Assembly (NCBI RefSeq): GCF_003713065.1
Contig: NZ_CP033433.1
Coordinates: 4,093,001-4,157,000, forward strand
Source of the DNA: Cohnella candidum
GTDB lineage: Bacteria; Bacillota; Bacilli; Paenibacillales; Paenibacillaceae
DNA length: 64,000 nucleotides
Reading direction: 5' to 3'
Each line of letters begins with the position of its first letter. Positions within the stretch are counted from its first letter, which is position 1. The notes under the pieces were generated by a model that was not told the origin of the DNA, ran no database searches, and saw nothing but the letters and a program-made list of their open reading frames with translations. This document shows, piece after piece, positions 7,769 to 16,544 of this stretch. The translations under genes and the position numbers were made by a program.

Positions 7769-7797
7769 TTGACGGAACGTTCCCCAACCGATATATT
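7769..7797 (+). promoter_or_regulatory. Sigma-A promoter of the DsrE-like gene
   Basis: TTGACG (7769-7774) and TATATT (7792-7797) are separated by 17 bp, 36 bp before the GTG start. Confidence 0.6.
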
Positions 7798-7832
7798 TTT
7801 CCTAAAACCCATCATACCGGAGGATACCCATT

Positions 7833-8171
7833 GTGCAAAATAAAGTGATCTTGCTGAGCACGGACTGCTGGGGAAAAGGCGATGAAGCGCTGGGCCATAC
7901 GATTTTGGAAACTTTCTTTACGCTGCTGAAGCAAGAGCAGGAACGCCCGGCCGCCGTTTTCTGCATGCACCGCGGCGTCATGGCGCTGACTGAAGCGTCT
8001 GTCGTATCCTTGCAACTAAAAGAACTCGAACAGCTCGGAGTACCGGTTCTGGCGTGCAAGACATGCACCGACTATTTCGGCGTCACGGATAAGCTGTCTG
8101 CCGGCGAGGTATCGACCATGAAGCGGTTCATTGAGCTGTCGGCCGAACATGAGGTATTCACGATCGCTTGA
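7833..8171 (+). CDS. DsrE-family protein (YedF C-terminal-like)
   Basis: A 112-residue single-domain DsrE-fold protein. The segment GVPVLACKTCTDYFGVTDKLSAGEVSTM matches the conserved block of the C-terminal domain of YedF-type 'sulfurtransferase-like selenium metabolism' proteins, which carry a cysteine able to hold persulfide or selenide; here two cysteines form CKTC. The N-terminal TusA-like half found in full YedF is absent. The GTG at 7833 follows GGAGGATACCC. The gene converges with a TudS-like desulfidase gene, so both neighbours have a possible sulfur-handling role, though they are on opposite strands. Confidence 0.78.
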   Translation: MQNKVILLSTDCWGKGDEALGHTILETFFTLLKQEQERPAAVFCMHRGVMALTEASVVSLQLKELEQLGVPVLACKTCTDYFGVTDKLSAGEVSTMKRFIELSAEHEVFTIA

Positions 8172-8200
8172 TCAAGCCCTGCGCGGTATAAGAACAACGA

Positions 8201-8235
8201 AAGAGCCTGCCGATCATGCGATCGCGCAGGCTCTT
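8201..8235. terminator. Bidirectional terminator
   Basis: AAGAGCCTGC (8201-8210) pairs with GCAGGCTCTT (8226-8235) between two convergent genes; T-rich bases follow on both strands. Confidence 0.7.
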
Positions 8236-8237
8236 AT

Positions 8238-8738
8238 TCATGGGTTATAGGGTGATTGGCCCCTAACGCTTCCATAGGTAGACGCCGGATCGTCAATGTC
8301 GAACGTGCCGGACTGCGTCGCGGGGATCTGCCAGAAGTGGTCAAGCTGGATACCGTTCTCGTCGATCAATCGGTGAAGCTCTTCCATAAATACGCCGTAA
8401 CCGGGATCGCAGGAGGGACTTGTCGCAATCCCTAAGCCGCCAATGAGTTCGTATCCGTGATTTTGGTAAGTTCTCAGCTGCTCCACGATCGGCTGCAGAA
8501 TCGCGCGCGAGTGGGCGCGATATTCCGGGGTATCGTATTGAGCCCGCGTCATGGAAGGCCGGTCCGGACCCAGGTAGGTAAACTCGGGGCAGGGAAGCTG
8601 GACGAGACCGTATCCCTGCGCCTCCGCCCAATCCACTGCCGACCGCATCATGCCCGGGCTGCGGGCTTCTTCCGGTATGACCGTATTCTGATTTAGCACG
8701 CAGTGCGAGACGACGAGAATTTTGCGGCTACGCTGCAT
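8238..8738 (-). CDS. TudS-related putative desulfidase (CD3072-like)
   Basis: A 166-residue protein resembling the CD3072 family, a relative of TudS, the [4Fe-4S] thiouracil desulfidase (DUF523). Three conserved cysteines that could hold the cluster are visible: HCVLNQN near the N-terminus, LPCPEF in the middle and SPSCDPG after GGLGIAT. TudS removes sulfur from thiolated nucleobases, so a related thiolated or halogen-free small molecule may be the substrate; this is inference. The ATG at 8738 overlaps the end of the ECF S-component gene by 11 bp, so both are one operon and the enzyme probably acts on what the transporter imports. Confidence 0.72.
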   Translation of the reverse strand: MQRSRKILVVSHCVLNQNTVIPEEARSPGMMRSAVDWAEAQGYGLVQLPCPEFTYLGPDRPSMTRAQYDTPEYRAHSRAILQPIVEQLRTYQNHGYELIGGLGIATSPSCDPGYGVFMEELHRLIDENGIQLDHFWQIPATQSGTFDIDDPASTYGSVRGQSPYNP

Positions 8739-9318
8739 GTTGAGATCCCCGAGAAGACCGTTTCGGACTTCCGAGACGCTTCATCATGCCGGCCGGCAAA
8801 TTGCGGATGATGAGCATTACGAGTATGCAGGAGAGCACCTTGTCGAGCAGATTTTCGTACAATCGCGGAATAAAGGCGGCTGCGAACAATTGAGCGCCGG
8901 CATCCCGCAGCCAAATCACGACGACGTCCGTTGCTCCGCCGGTCAGTCCGCCGAACATGGCCACGGCAATCGGCGTGCCGATGATCGGGCATATGATCGA
9001 CATGAACACGCCCGAAGCGATCGCGATCCACAGGCTGAAGCCGTAGCGGCGCGCCGCATACCCGGCAATCAGGCCGACGGCGCCGTTGACCAGGCCGAAT
9101 GGAATATTCGTGTAGTTGGACGTTACGCCAAGTACCAGATTCGTCAGAATGCCCACCGCGAAAGCCCAATACGGCCCATACAGCACGGCGATGAAAATCG
9201 TGCCTATCGTATCAAGGAAGAGAAGCGGGATTTTGAGGTCACCCACGATCGTACCGGCCACCACGTTCAAAGCGATGGCAAAGGCGCATAGCGCCAGTCT
9301 TGTCACGTTTTGATTCAC
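8728..9318 (-). CDS. ECF transporter S component (CD3073-like)
   Basis: A 196-residue membrane protein with about six helices and features of ECF substrate-binding subunits: conserved small-residue helix 1 for docking EcfT, then DTIGTIFIAVLYGPYWAFAVG and NIPFGLVNGAVGLIAGYAARR, resembling the CD3073 family. The start is GTG 9318, preceded by AAGGATGA. The ATPase and EcfT genes are divergent from it across a short intergenic region, giving a dedicated (group I-like) locus. Its overlap with the TudS-like gene suggests the same substrate. Vitamin or modified-base import is plausible but unproven. Confidence 0.78.
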   Translation of the reverse strand: MNQNVTRLALCAFAIALNVVAGTIVGDLKIPLLFLDTIGTIFIAVLYGPYWAFAVGILTNLVLGVTSNYTNIPFGLVNGAVGLIAGYAARRYGFSLWIAIASGVFMSIICPIIGTPIAVAMFGGLTGGATDVVVIWLRDAGAQLFAAAFIPRLYENLLDKVLSCILVMLIIRNLPAGMMKRLGSPKRSSRGSQHAA

Positions 9319-9435
9319 AATTGGCTCATCCTTCCGTTTAATTTGCCAGGGAGACAACCTGCGACTTCTAATCATATATAATATAAATTAGTGTTATTCA
9401 CAAGAAAATATTGTATGGGATTTGGAGCAACGTTC

Positions 9436-10260
9436 ATGATCAGGGTAAACAACGTTAGCTATTCCTATGTGGAATCGGACGAGATAGAAGGGGTTCGGCC
9501 CGCGCTTCAAGGAGTTACGCTTGAGGTAGCGGAAGGCTCCTATGTGGCACTTATGGGCTCGAACGGTTCCGGCAAGTCTACGCTGGCCAGAATGCTGAAC
9601 GGATTGCTGCAGCCGGAGTCCGGCACCGTCACGGTAGACGGCATGGACGCTGCCGAGCCCGCGATCCAACAACAGCTTCGTAGATCGGTGCAATTCGTAT
9701 TCCAGAATCCGGAGAATCAGATCGTAGGCGTGACCGTAGAGGATGATATCGCATTCGGCCTCTCTAATCTTAAGGTTCCGAGGGACGAGATGAGGAAACG
9801 GATTACCTGGGCTTTGGAAACGGTGGGTCTGCAAGGCCGGGAACGAGAGGCAACCATGGATCTTTCCGGCGGAGAGAAGCAGAAGCTGGCGCTTGCTTCC
9901 GTCCTGGTCATGTTACCTCGCTACCTTGTGATGGACGAGCCTACTTCGATGCTGGATCCGGGAGCGCGGGCGCATTTTCTGGACATGCTGATCGATATCC
10001 ACCGCCAACAAGGCATCGGGCTGCTTCATATTACTCACGACTATGAGGAGATACGCCGAGCCGATCGCGTGGTACTGTTTCGGGAAGGAAGGGTCATGGG
10101 GCAGGGAACGCCGCTGGCCTCGCTAGAGACCCCGGAGTTGCTGGCATCCTGCGGAATCGAGCTGCCTTACCTCGCTGCGGTAAGCGCCGCGTTAAGACAA
10201 CGCGGGGTCCGCTTGCCCGTATGGCCAACCGAGGAGGAGGTTATCCGTGCCTTATGCTGA
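9436..10260 (+). CDS. ecfA1: ECF transporter ATPase 1
   Basis: A 274-residue cytosolic ABC ATPase. Walker A GSNGSGKST (about 41-49), Q-loop QNPENQIVG (the ECF-specific form), signature LSGGEKQK, Walker B YLVMDEP and the switch histidine in HITHD are all present. The ATG at 9436 follows GGAG; an in-frame start at 9391 has no good ribosome site. It is followed by the second ATPase gene with overlapping ends and by EcfT, giving the full energy-coupling module; the S component is encoded divergently. Confidence 0.9.
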   Translation: MIRVNNVSYSYVESDEIEGVRPALQGVTLEVAEGSYVALMGSNGSGKSTLARMLNGLLQPESGTVTVDGMDAAEPAIQQQLRRSVQFVFQNPENQIVGVTVEDDIAFGLSNLKVPRDEMRKRITWALETVGLQGREREATMDLSGGEKQKLALASVLVMLPRYLVMDEPTSMLDPGARAHFLDMLIDIHRQQGIGLLHITHDYEEIRRADRVVLFREGRVMGQGTPLASLETPELLASCGIELPYLAAVSAALRQRGVRLPVWPTEEEVIRALC

Positions 10261-11159
10261 TGTCCCTGGAACTGCGGAATGTCTCTTATCAATATCGGGG
10301 AGGGTCGATTAGGGGGCGTCACAAGAAGGCGTCCGCCGACACGCCGGCAGCGCTTCGCGATGTCTCGCTGGCCATTAAGGAAGGGGAGATGATCGCGGTC
10401 GCGGGCCGATCGGGATCCGGCAAATCGACGCTGTTGCAGCTCCTGAAAGGCTTTCTGCAACCTACCGGCGGCAGCTTGCTCTTGGGCGGCCTAGATCCTT
10501 GGAAGGAGCGCGCGCCGGAAAGGTTCGACGACATCGGACTGGTGTTCCAATATCCGGAGCATCAGCTTTTCGCGCGCACGGTCCTTGACGATATCGGCTT
10601 CGGACCGCGTGCGCGCTGGGGGAAGGCTGACAAGAACCGCGTGACCGATGCGGTGATGCAGGCCATGATGAGCATGGATCTTGTGGCCGGCGAATATGGA
10701 CATCGGAGCCCGCTGGAGCTCAGCGGCGGCGAGAAGCGAAGGGTCGCGCTGGCCGGCGTGCTGGCGCTGGAACCCAAGCTTCTGTTGTTGGACGAGCCGA
10801 CCGCCGGCTTGGATTGGCCCTCGCGTGAAGCCCTGTTCACGCTGCTGCACGGGCTTCGGCAAGAACGAGGCCTGTGCGTGATCTGGGTCAGCCATCAAAT
10901 GACGGAAATGCTGGCCCATGCAAACCGGCTGCTATGGCTCGATCAAGGCAGGCTCGTCCGCGACGGTTCGCCGGCTTCCATTCTCTCGGACGCGGACTTT
11001 CTCGAACGGATGGGCATGCGCATACCGGAATGTTTTTCGCTGCGTGACCGGCTCGCGGCCGCCGGCTTTCGCGAGCTTCACAACCCTTGGGATGCCGCAA
11101 GTTTCGCGGAATCACTTATTCGCGGGCGCGAAACGCACGAGTCGAAGGGGGAGGTTTAA
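10254..11159 (+). CDS. ecfA2: ECF transporter ATPase 2
   Basis: A 301-residue ABC ATPase: Walker A GRSGSGKST, ECF-type Q-loop QYPEHQLFA, signature LSGGEKRR, Walker B LLLLDEP with GLD, and switch histidine VSHQ. An insert GGSIRGRHKKASADTPA before the first strand is unusual in length. Start ATG 10254 overlaps the previous gene by 7 bp; ATG 10260, overlapping by 1 bp, is an alternative. Ends two bases before EcfT. It pairs with EcfA1 as a heterodimer driving substrate release from the S component. Confidence 0.9.
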   Translation: MLMSLELRNVSYQYRGGSIRGRHKKASADTPAALRDVSLAIKEGEMIAVAGRSGSGKSTLLQLLKGFLQPTGGSLLLGGLDPWKERAPERFDDIGLVFQYPEHQLFARTVLDDIGFGPRARWGKADKNRVTDAVMQAMMSMDLVAGEYGHRSPLELSGGEKRRVALAGVLALEPKLLLLDEPTAGLDWPSREALFTLLHGLRQERGLCVIWVSHQMTEMLAHANRLLWLDQGRLVRDGSPASILSDADFLERMGMRIPECFSLRDRLAAAGFRELHNPWDAASFAESLIRGRETHESKGEV

Positions 11160-11161
11160 TC

Positions 11162-11917
11162 ATGTCTGCCTCCGATTACTTGATGTACCGTGATCGCGGC
11201 TCTTGGTTGGAAACGCTGGATCCCCGAGCTAAAATGACGGCCGCACTTCTATTGGCGGCGTCGCTGCTGCTCAGCTTACATCCGGCGGTCAAGGGTGCGG
11301 TGGTTCTCTTGCTTGCATGCGCCTGGGCAGTGGCTCGACTTCCTTGGCGGATGCTTGCGATCACGTTGCTATCCATGTCGCTGCTCTTCGCGTCCACGAT
11401 GGCCTACCATCTGTTGCTGAGCAGCAACGGCGCCATGAGCGGATTAACGATGTGCCTTCAAATCGCCGGACTCGTCCTCTCGCTTGCATTGCTGGTGCGG
11501 ACGACGTCGCCGCTTGCGCTTGCCGAAGGCATGGAGCGTATTCTTGCGCCGCTCGCCCGCAGGCGTGTACCGGTTCATGAGGCCGCGATGATGTTCACCA
11601 TCGCCCTGCAGTTCATTCCGATCCTCTTGCGCGAGTTCGAGTTCATTCGCAAAGCGCAGATCGCTCGAGGCGGAGGCTTTCACCGAGGAGGTGTCGGCAA
11701 ACGCTTAGGCGGCGTCTTCCCGATTCTCATGCCGATGATCGTGCGTTCGATCGTACGGGCGGAAGAACTCGCTACGGCTATGATTTCTCGTTGTTATGAC
11801 GGCGGCGAAGGACGGACTTCGTTACGGGTTTATCGATGGGCCCGTCGCGACACCGGGGTGACGCTGGCAGCCGTTCTTTTACTGGCGATTGCGGCCGTTA
11901 ACCGGATATTCGGTTAA
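11162..11917 (+). CDS. ecfT: ECF transporter transmembrane coupling subunit
   Basis: A 251-residue EcfT. Several N-terminal hydrophobic helices are followed by the long coupling region with the AQIARGGGF signature (Ala-Arg-Gly motif that contacts an ATPase) and a second, weaker motif around AMISRCYDGG where ARGY is usual. It transmits ATP-driven motion from the ATPases to the S component. ATG 11162 follows GGGGGAGG. Last gene of the three-gene operon, ended by a shared terminator. Confidence 0.9.
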   Translation: MSASDYLMYRDRGSWLETLDPRAKMTAALLLAASLLLSLHPAVKGAVVLLLACAWAVARLPWRMLAITLLSMSLLFASTMAYHLLLSSNGAMSGLTMCLQIAGLVLSLALLVRTTSPLALAEGMERILAPLARRRVPVHEAAMMFTIALQFIPILLREFEFIRKAQIARGGGFHRGGVGKRLGGVFPILMPMIVRSIVRAEELATAMISRCYDGGEGRTSLRVYRWARRDTGVTLAAVLLLAIAAVNRIFG

Positions 11918-11950
11918 ACCCCTTACACGGAATGTTTGCGCAAAAAGAGA

Positions 11951-11976
11951 ACCCGAGGCCCCCGCCTCGGTTTCGT
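11951..11976. terminator. Bidirectional terminator after ecfT
   Basis: CCGAGGC pairs with GCCTCGG around a 4-base loop, with TTTCGTT on the + strand and TTCTCTTTTTG on the minus strand, between convergent ecfT and tetR. Confidence 0.75.
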
Positions 11977-12000
11977 TGTATTGAGATAGGTTACCGTAGG

Positions 12001-12678
12001 TCAATATTGCTCCTGAATCACCTGCTCTATCCCGAGCAGAATCAGCTTCAGGCCGAACTCGAACGCGCGATCGGTCCCCATCAGCTCGAACAGCCCATTC
12101 GTGAACATTCTCCGGAACAATCCCGCATCCTGCTCGCTCATGGAATCCAGAAGGCGAATCATCTCGTGACTCGGCAGTTCTGCATGGTCCTTAAGCATGG
12201 CGGAGACATTGCGCTCATGCTGATAATCGTCAAGAACGAAAAAGAAGACATAGTTCACAAGCGTCGTCACGACCTGCATTTTCTGCTCTTGCTCTAGCGG
12301 CGTCGATTCCACGCAGAGCAGCATGCGGTTCGTGAACCGGATAATGTCCGGTTCGTGGGGCAGCGTCATCATCATGAGCTGTGTGGAGCAGGGATACCGG
12401 CTGAGCACGCTCCGTACCGTTACGGCAAGCCCCGTCAGTTGCTCCTTCCAATCCCCCTCGGAATGAAACTCCTCCAGAATCATTTTGGATACCTGGTTGG
12501 CCAGGCGCTGGTAGAGTTCTTGCTTGCTCTTGAAGTACCAGTACAGAGAGGGAGCCTGAATCCCAAGCCGATCAGCCAACCGTCTCAAGCTGAATTTCTC
12601 AATGCCCTCTTCCCTCAGAAGTTCCCACGAGGCTTCAAGAATCCTGTCCTCCGAAATCTGCGGTTGCTGCTTTTTCAT
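12001..12678 (-). CDS. TetR-family repressor (TetR_C type)
   Basis: A 225-residue protein. The N-terminus holds the TetR helix-turn-helix (EEGIEKFSLRRLADRLGIQAPSLYWYFKSKQEL), with the exact ALYWYF-like block of tetracycline-repressor relatives, and a long helical C-terminal domain of the TetR_C type. ATG 12678 has AAGGGCGG upstream. It is divergent from a MATE efflux gene; three CTAAC-N3-GTWAG-type sites lie between them, so it most likely represses the pump and itself, with a pump substrate as inducer. Confidence 0.87.
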   Translation of the reverse strand: MKKQQPQISEDRILEASWELLREEGIEKFSLRRLADRLGIQAPSLYWYFKSKQELYQRLANQVSKMILEEFHSEGDWKEQLTGLAVTVRSVLSRYPCSTQLMMMTLPHEPDIIRFTNRMLLCVESTPLEQEQKMQVVTTLVNYVFFFVLDDYQHERNVSAMLKDHAELPSHEMIRLLDSMSEQDAGLFRRMFTNGLFELMGTDRAFEFGLKLILLGIEQVIQEQY

Positions 12679-12696
12679 CGGTATCCGCCCTTTTAT

Positions 12697-12778
12697 CTAA
12701 CGGTGTAAGTTTGTTCTTTACAGGTTCATAAGTCCATGATATCATCTAACACTGTAAGGTTCAATCTAACATCGTTAG
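12697..12778 (+). promoter_or_regulatory. tetR-MATE divergent region with three operators
   Basis: CTAACGGTGTAAG (12697-12709), CTAACACTGTAAG (12746-12758) and CTAACATCGTTAG (12766-12778) share the form CTAAC-N3-GTWAG. The two right-hand copies lie 20 bp apart directly after a candidate + strand promoter TTTACA-17-TATCAT (12717-12745). Occupancy would block the MATE gene. Confidence 0.65.
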
Positions 12779-12807
12779 ACAAACGGAACGAGAAAGCAGG
12801 GATCCGC

Positions 12808-14160
12808 ATGGATGCAGAAAACCTTCATTATTTTGAAAAAGTCCCCATCGCCAAGGCCGTAGCTCACTTCGCCGTACCGATGATGCTAGGCACGTCCATG
12901 AGTGTCATCTACTCCATTTTGAATGCTTATTTCCTAGGTACGCTGGGCAATACGGCCATGTTAACCGCACTCGCACTAACATTGCCGTTATTCGCGGCCA
13001 TCATGGCGCTGGGCAACTTGATTGGCATCGGCAGCGGTGCGTTCATCTCCCGTTTGCTGGGAGAGAAAAAATATGAAGACGTTAAGCATGTGTCTTCATT
13101 CGCCTTTTACAGCAGTTTGGTTCTCGGTGTAATCGTGATGGCCGTCGGCCTCCCGTTGATCGATTCAATCGTCCATGGCCTGGGGGCGACGCCGGACTCC
13201 TTCGGATTTACGAAAGACTATGTCACGATTATGCTTATCGGTTCCCCATTCGTCGTATTATTCTTCACGCTGGAGAATATCGTGCGCTCGGAGGGCGCAG
13301 CAGTCACGTCGATGAGCGGCATGATTCTAAGCGTAGTCGTGAATATTATTCTTGATGCGCTGGTTATCTTCGTCTTCCGTTGGGGCGTGATCGGCGTTGC
13401 GTCCGCTACGGTCATTTCTAACTTGGTTGCGAGTCTATTCTACGTCTTCCATATGAGATACAAGAGCCCATTTTTAACCGTCTCCGTCAAATGGTTCAAG
13501 GCGACCAAGGACATTCTGAGCCATGTATTCAAAATCGGAGTTCCCGTCTTTGTTATGAGTATCTTCTTGGGTGCCATGTCGCTCATCTTTAACCATTATC
13601 TTGTCGAGTATGGGAATCAGGCCGTAGCGGCTTACGGAATATCATCGCGTTTATTGCAATTTCCCGAGTTTATTCTGATGGGCTTATGCGAGGGAGTCGT
13701 GCCGCTCATTGCCTTCACTTTTACGGCGAATAAATTACGAATGAAGCATACCATCGGATTCACGATCAAAGCGATTGTGGCGTTAGCCGTTGTATTCGGC
13801 GTCATCGTCTATCTGATTTCCGACCACTTGATCGGTTTATTTACGAACGACCCGCAATTAATTGAAATGGGCAGCTACATTCTGCATGTGACGTTCTTAT
13901 CCTTGTTCATTACAGGGATGACCGCGTTGTTTACGGGCATCTTCCAAGCAACAGCGCAAGGAACCGCCGCATTTATTATGTCGGTCATTCAAGGAATTAC
14001 TCTGATTCCGGTGTTGTATATCGCCAACCGAATGAACGGCTTCCACGGGGTGATCTGGTCGCTCGTCATCGCGGATGCCGCCGCGTTCCTGGTCGGAGCC
14101 GTCATGCTCTATGTTCTGCGAAACAAATTGCAGCCGGATTTGGAACAATTCGAACAGTAA
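12808..14160 (+). CDS. MATE-family multidrug efflux transporter
   Basis: A 450-residue membrane protein with about 12 helices and twofold internal symmetry, typical of MATE antiporters of the MepA/DinF group (FAVPMMLGTSMSVIYSILNAYFLGTLG; GIGSGAFISRLLGEKKYEDV). It would use Na+ or H+ gradients to export cationic drugs. ATG 12808, after AGGGATC, begins at the usual MATE N-terminus; an upstream in-frame start at 12736 would lie inside the operators. Divergent from its probable regulator. Confidence 0.88.
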   Translation: MDAENLHYFEKVPIAKAVAHFAVPMMLGTSMSVIYSILNAYFLGTLGNTAMLTALALTLPLFAAIMALGNLIGIGSGAFISRLLGEKKYEDVKHVSSFAFYSSLVLGVIVMAVGLPLIDSIVHGLGATPDSFGFTKDYVTIMLIGSPFVVLFFTLENIVRSEGAAVTSMSGMILSVVVNIILDALVIFVFRWGVIGVASATVISNLVASLFYVFHMRYKSPFLTVSVKWFKATKDILSHVFKIGVPVFVMSIFLGAMSLIFNHYLVEYGNQAVAAYGISSRLLQFPEFILMGLCEGVVPLIAFTFTANKLRMKHTIGFTIKAIVALAVVFGVIVYLISDHLIGLFTNDPQLIEMGSYILHVTFLSLFITGMTALFTGIFQATAQGTAAFIMSVIQGITLIPVLYIANRMNGFHGVIWSLVIADAAAFLVGAVMLYVLRNKLQPDLEQFEQ

Positions 14161-14298
14161 AAAACATATATAAATACGAAACCGCCCAATTTCGGACGTG
14201 GCCATGCTGCTCCCGGGTTTGGAGAGGGAGTATGTCCAAGCATTGCTGCATCAAGAGAATACCTTATGATATCCCCTTATGAATGAGGAGTTGATATC

Positions 14299-14508
14299 AT
14301 GAGCCGGTTTCCGGATGTGGTCATTATCGTCAGAAGCAAAAAAAACTTTGCCAACATCGGCAAAGTACGAATTATAGGAAGCGCATTCCCTTGCCGCAGA
14401 TTTTTAAGAGCAGGTCTCCCCGTAAAGGATGCTGTACTCTGTCTGCTGCAACACGGGTTCGTCATTACGGAACAGAAAAATATCGGCGTATTTTTCCGTA
14501 TTCGATGA
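14299..14508 (+). CDS. Small unknown protein (69 residues)
   Basis: A 69-residue, basic, mixed hydrophobic protein (11 Arg/Lys-rich patches, two cysteines) not recognised. Support: GAGGAG at good spacing before ATG 14299, sensible codon use throughout, and a strong terminator 16 bp after the stop. It has no membrane segment or signal peptide. No homologous family can be named; it stands alone between the MATE and GNAT genes. Confidence 0.5.
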   Translation: MSRFPDVVIIVRSKKNFANIGKVRIIGSAFPCRRFLRAGLPVKDAVLCLLQHGFVITEQKNIGVFFRIR

Positions 14509-14524
14509 GCAGAGAAGAGGTTTT

Positions 14525-14556
14525 AGAGCCATCCTTACGGGATGGCTCTTTCTTTG
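14525..14556 (+). terminator. Terminator after the 69-residue gene
   Basis: AGAGCCATCC (14525-14534) pairs with GGATGGCTCT (14540-14549), followed by TTCTTTG on the + strand. Confidence 0.75.
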
Positions 14557-14567
14557 TCGCTCTATTT

Positions 14568-15005
14568 TCAACTATCGTTATCCGCTAGGTGTCGAGCTGC
14601 ACGGCGGACCATCATGTCCCGCCGTACGAAGCCGTACTTCTCATAGAGTCCATGCGCGTCCCGCGTGCCGAGATAAATATTCGTGTGGCGAATGCGAGGA
14701 TGGTCGACCACAACGGCCACCATCCATTTGCCGAGTCCTTTACCCCGATACCCCGGGTCGACGATTACGTCGCACAGCCAGGAAAAAGTTGCTCCATCCG
14801 TTACCGCTCGCATAAAACCTACTTGAAGCCCGTCCGCATCGTAAACTCCGAAACAAAGCGATTCCTTCCAGCTTTTAATGATGGTTTCTTCAGAGCGTTC
14901 CGCCGCCCAATAACTGCTTTTCAATAAGGCAAGGATGACATCCGGTTGCAGCTCTTCCACGCTGTCACTGATTCTGTAAGGCAGGCACTCATGATTCCAC
15001 TCCAT
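14568..15005 (-). CDS. GNAT-family N-acetyltransferase
   Basis: A 145-residue acetyltransferase. The acetyl-CoA-binding core is VDPGYRGKGLGKWMV (R-G-x-G-x-G/A form), preceded by the beta-strand WLCDVIV and followed by GTRDAHGLYEKYGF, the usual C-terminal GNAT block. It would acetylate an amine on a small molecule or protein; target unknown. ATG 15005 has GGGAGG upstream. Divergent from the MocR-type regulator, which might control it. Confidence 0.86.
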   Translation of the reverse strand: MEWNHECLPYRISDSVEELQPDVILALLKSSYWAAERSEETIIKSWKESLCFGVYDADGLQVGFMRAVTDGATFSWLCDVIVDPGYRGKGLGKWMVAVVVDHPRIRHTNIYLGTRDAHGLYEKYGFVRRDMMVRRAARHLADNDS

Positions 15006-15119
15006 CTGTATACCTCCCATCATTCTCGATACGTGATGAATTTAGTATAATGGTGACAGTTGGATGAGGAAAATGAATAGTTTGGCCTCCTATACCCGTA
15101 CAGATTGGCGTGAAAATTC

Positions 15120-16499
15120 ATGAAATATGAGCATGTGAAGGACGATCTGAAACAACGGATTAACAGCGGGGCGATCAAGCCCGGCGGTAAATTGCCGTCT
15201 ATCCGAGAGCTTAGTGTTCAATGGGAGTGCAGCAAAAACACCGTCATCCGGGCCATCGATGAATTGGAGAAGGAACACCTGATTTACTCGGTACCCAAAA
15301 GCGGTCACTATGTGATCGTTCGTTCCTCCAAGTCTGAGGATCGGCCGGAAGGACGGATTGATTTTGCCATGGCAGCTCCGGACCCCGGTGTTATTCCCTA
15401 TGAAGAAATTCAGCACGGATTGAACCGGGCTGTGCAGCTATACGGAGATCGACTTTTTACATACGGCGATCCGCTCGGATCTCCATCCCTGCGAGAGGCG
15501 ATATCCCGGCACCTGGCAGACTCTCAAATTTTCGCCGGCTCCGAACGGATAGGCGTCGTCTCCGGCGCCCAACAAGCTCTTCACTTGCTTGCCTCCATGC
15601 CGTTTCCGAACGGGAAATCGGCGATCTTGGTCGAACAGCCCTGCTATGCCGGCATGTTGAAATTATTGAATCTCCTCGGGGTAACGGCAATCGGGGTAAC
15701 CCGGACGGAATCCGGCCTCGACCTTGACGAACTGGAACGGCATTTTCGGAACAATGCCATCAAGTTTTTCTATACGGTCCCCAGGTTCCACAACCCGCTC
15801 GGAACCAGCTTGTCGCGTCGGGAGAAAGAAGCCATCGCTTCTATGGCGGAGAAGTATGATGTGTATATCGTGGAGGACGACTATCTCGCGGACTTGGAAA
15901 CGGACGGCAAATCCGATCCCATCTGCAGCTATGATCATTCGGGCCGCGTCATCTACATCCGAAGCTTCTCCAAAATCATGCTGCCCGGCCTGCGACTCGG
16001 CGCCGCCGTACTTCCACAGGCACTCATTCCTTTGTTTCGAATGTACAAATCTTCGAGCGATTTGAGCACATCCGCCCTTTCGCAAGCCGCTCTGGAGATT
16101 CATCTGGGCAGCGGATTGTTTCAGCGCCACGCCGACATGATGAGGAAACGCTACGGCATTCGGATGAAGGCTCTTCAAGAGGCATGCGGCCGGCATTTGA
16201 ACGAAGGTTTCCGTCTAATCCAACCGGCCGGCGGTATATTTGCCCAACTCGAGCTGCCCGGTCCATTGGCGGCAGAGGAGCTGGCCGCGGCCCTTCGCCA
16301 GAAAGACGTGCATGTTTTCCCAACGGTGCATTGCTTCCTGCCGAGCGTGGAAAGCGCGAATGGCTTGCGCCTCGGCGTTATTCGGACGAATGAAGAAGAG
16401 ATCGAGGAAGGCGTCCGAATGATCCGCCAGACGGCCGACGAGCTCATGAGCCCAAGAAGAACAAACAAACTTAGCCGAGCAGCCGTTACTTGGATTTAG
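15120..16499 (+). CDS. MocR-family PLP-dependent regulator
   Basis: A 459-residue fusion: GntR winged helix at 1-70 (GGKLPSIRELSVQWECSKNTVIRAIDEL) joined to a fold-type-I aminotransferase domain. The PLP lysine lies in SFSKIMLPGLRLG, and PRFHNPLG is the usual co-substrate/cofactor loop. Members such as PdxR and GabR use PLP, sometimes with an amino acid, to switch transcription. ATG 15120 has only a weak ribosome site. A TATAAT-like box lies near 15050. Its likely target is the divergent GNAT gene or itself. Confidence 0.88.
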   Translation: MKYEHVKDDLKQRINSGAIKPGGKLPSIRELSVQWECSKNTVIRAIDELEKEHLIYSVPKSGHYVIVRSSKSEDRPEGRIDFAMAAPDPGVIPYEEIQHGLNRAVQLYGDRLFTYGDPLGSPSLREAISRHLADSQIFAGSERIGVVSGAQQALHLLASMPFPNGKSAILVEQPCYAGMLKLLNLLGVTAIGVTRTESGLDLDELERHFRNNAIKFFYTVPRFHNPLGTSLSRREKEAIASMAEKYDVYIVEDDYLADLETDGKSDPICSYDHSGRVIYIRSFSKIMLPGLRLGAAVLPQALIPLFRMYKSSSDLSTSALSQAALEIHLGSGLFQRHADMMRKRYGIRMKALQEACGRHLNEGFRLIQPAGGIFAQLELPGPLAAEELAAALRQKDVHVFPTVHCFLPSVESANGLRLGVIRTNEEEIEEGVRMIRQTADELMSPRRTNKLSRAAVTWI

Positions 16500-16529
16500 A
16501 AAAAAAGCCCGTGCTCTTCCGCACGGGCT
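16500..16529 (-). terminator. Terminator of the aldolase gene
   Basis: AGCCCGTGC pairs with GCACGGGCT (16506-16514 with 16521-16529), with T7 on the minus strand; also lies right after the MocR stop. Confidence 0.8.
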
Positions 16530-16544
16530 CAGCGGTCACCTTCG

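Noticed and set aside
16506..16529. Hairpin as terminator of the MocR gene on the + strand
   Set aside because: The T-run is on the minus strand, so it serves the aldolase gene; it may only help on the + strand.
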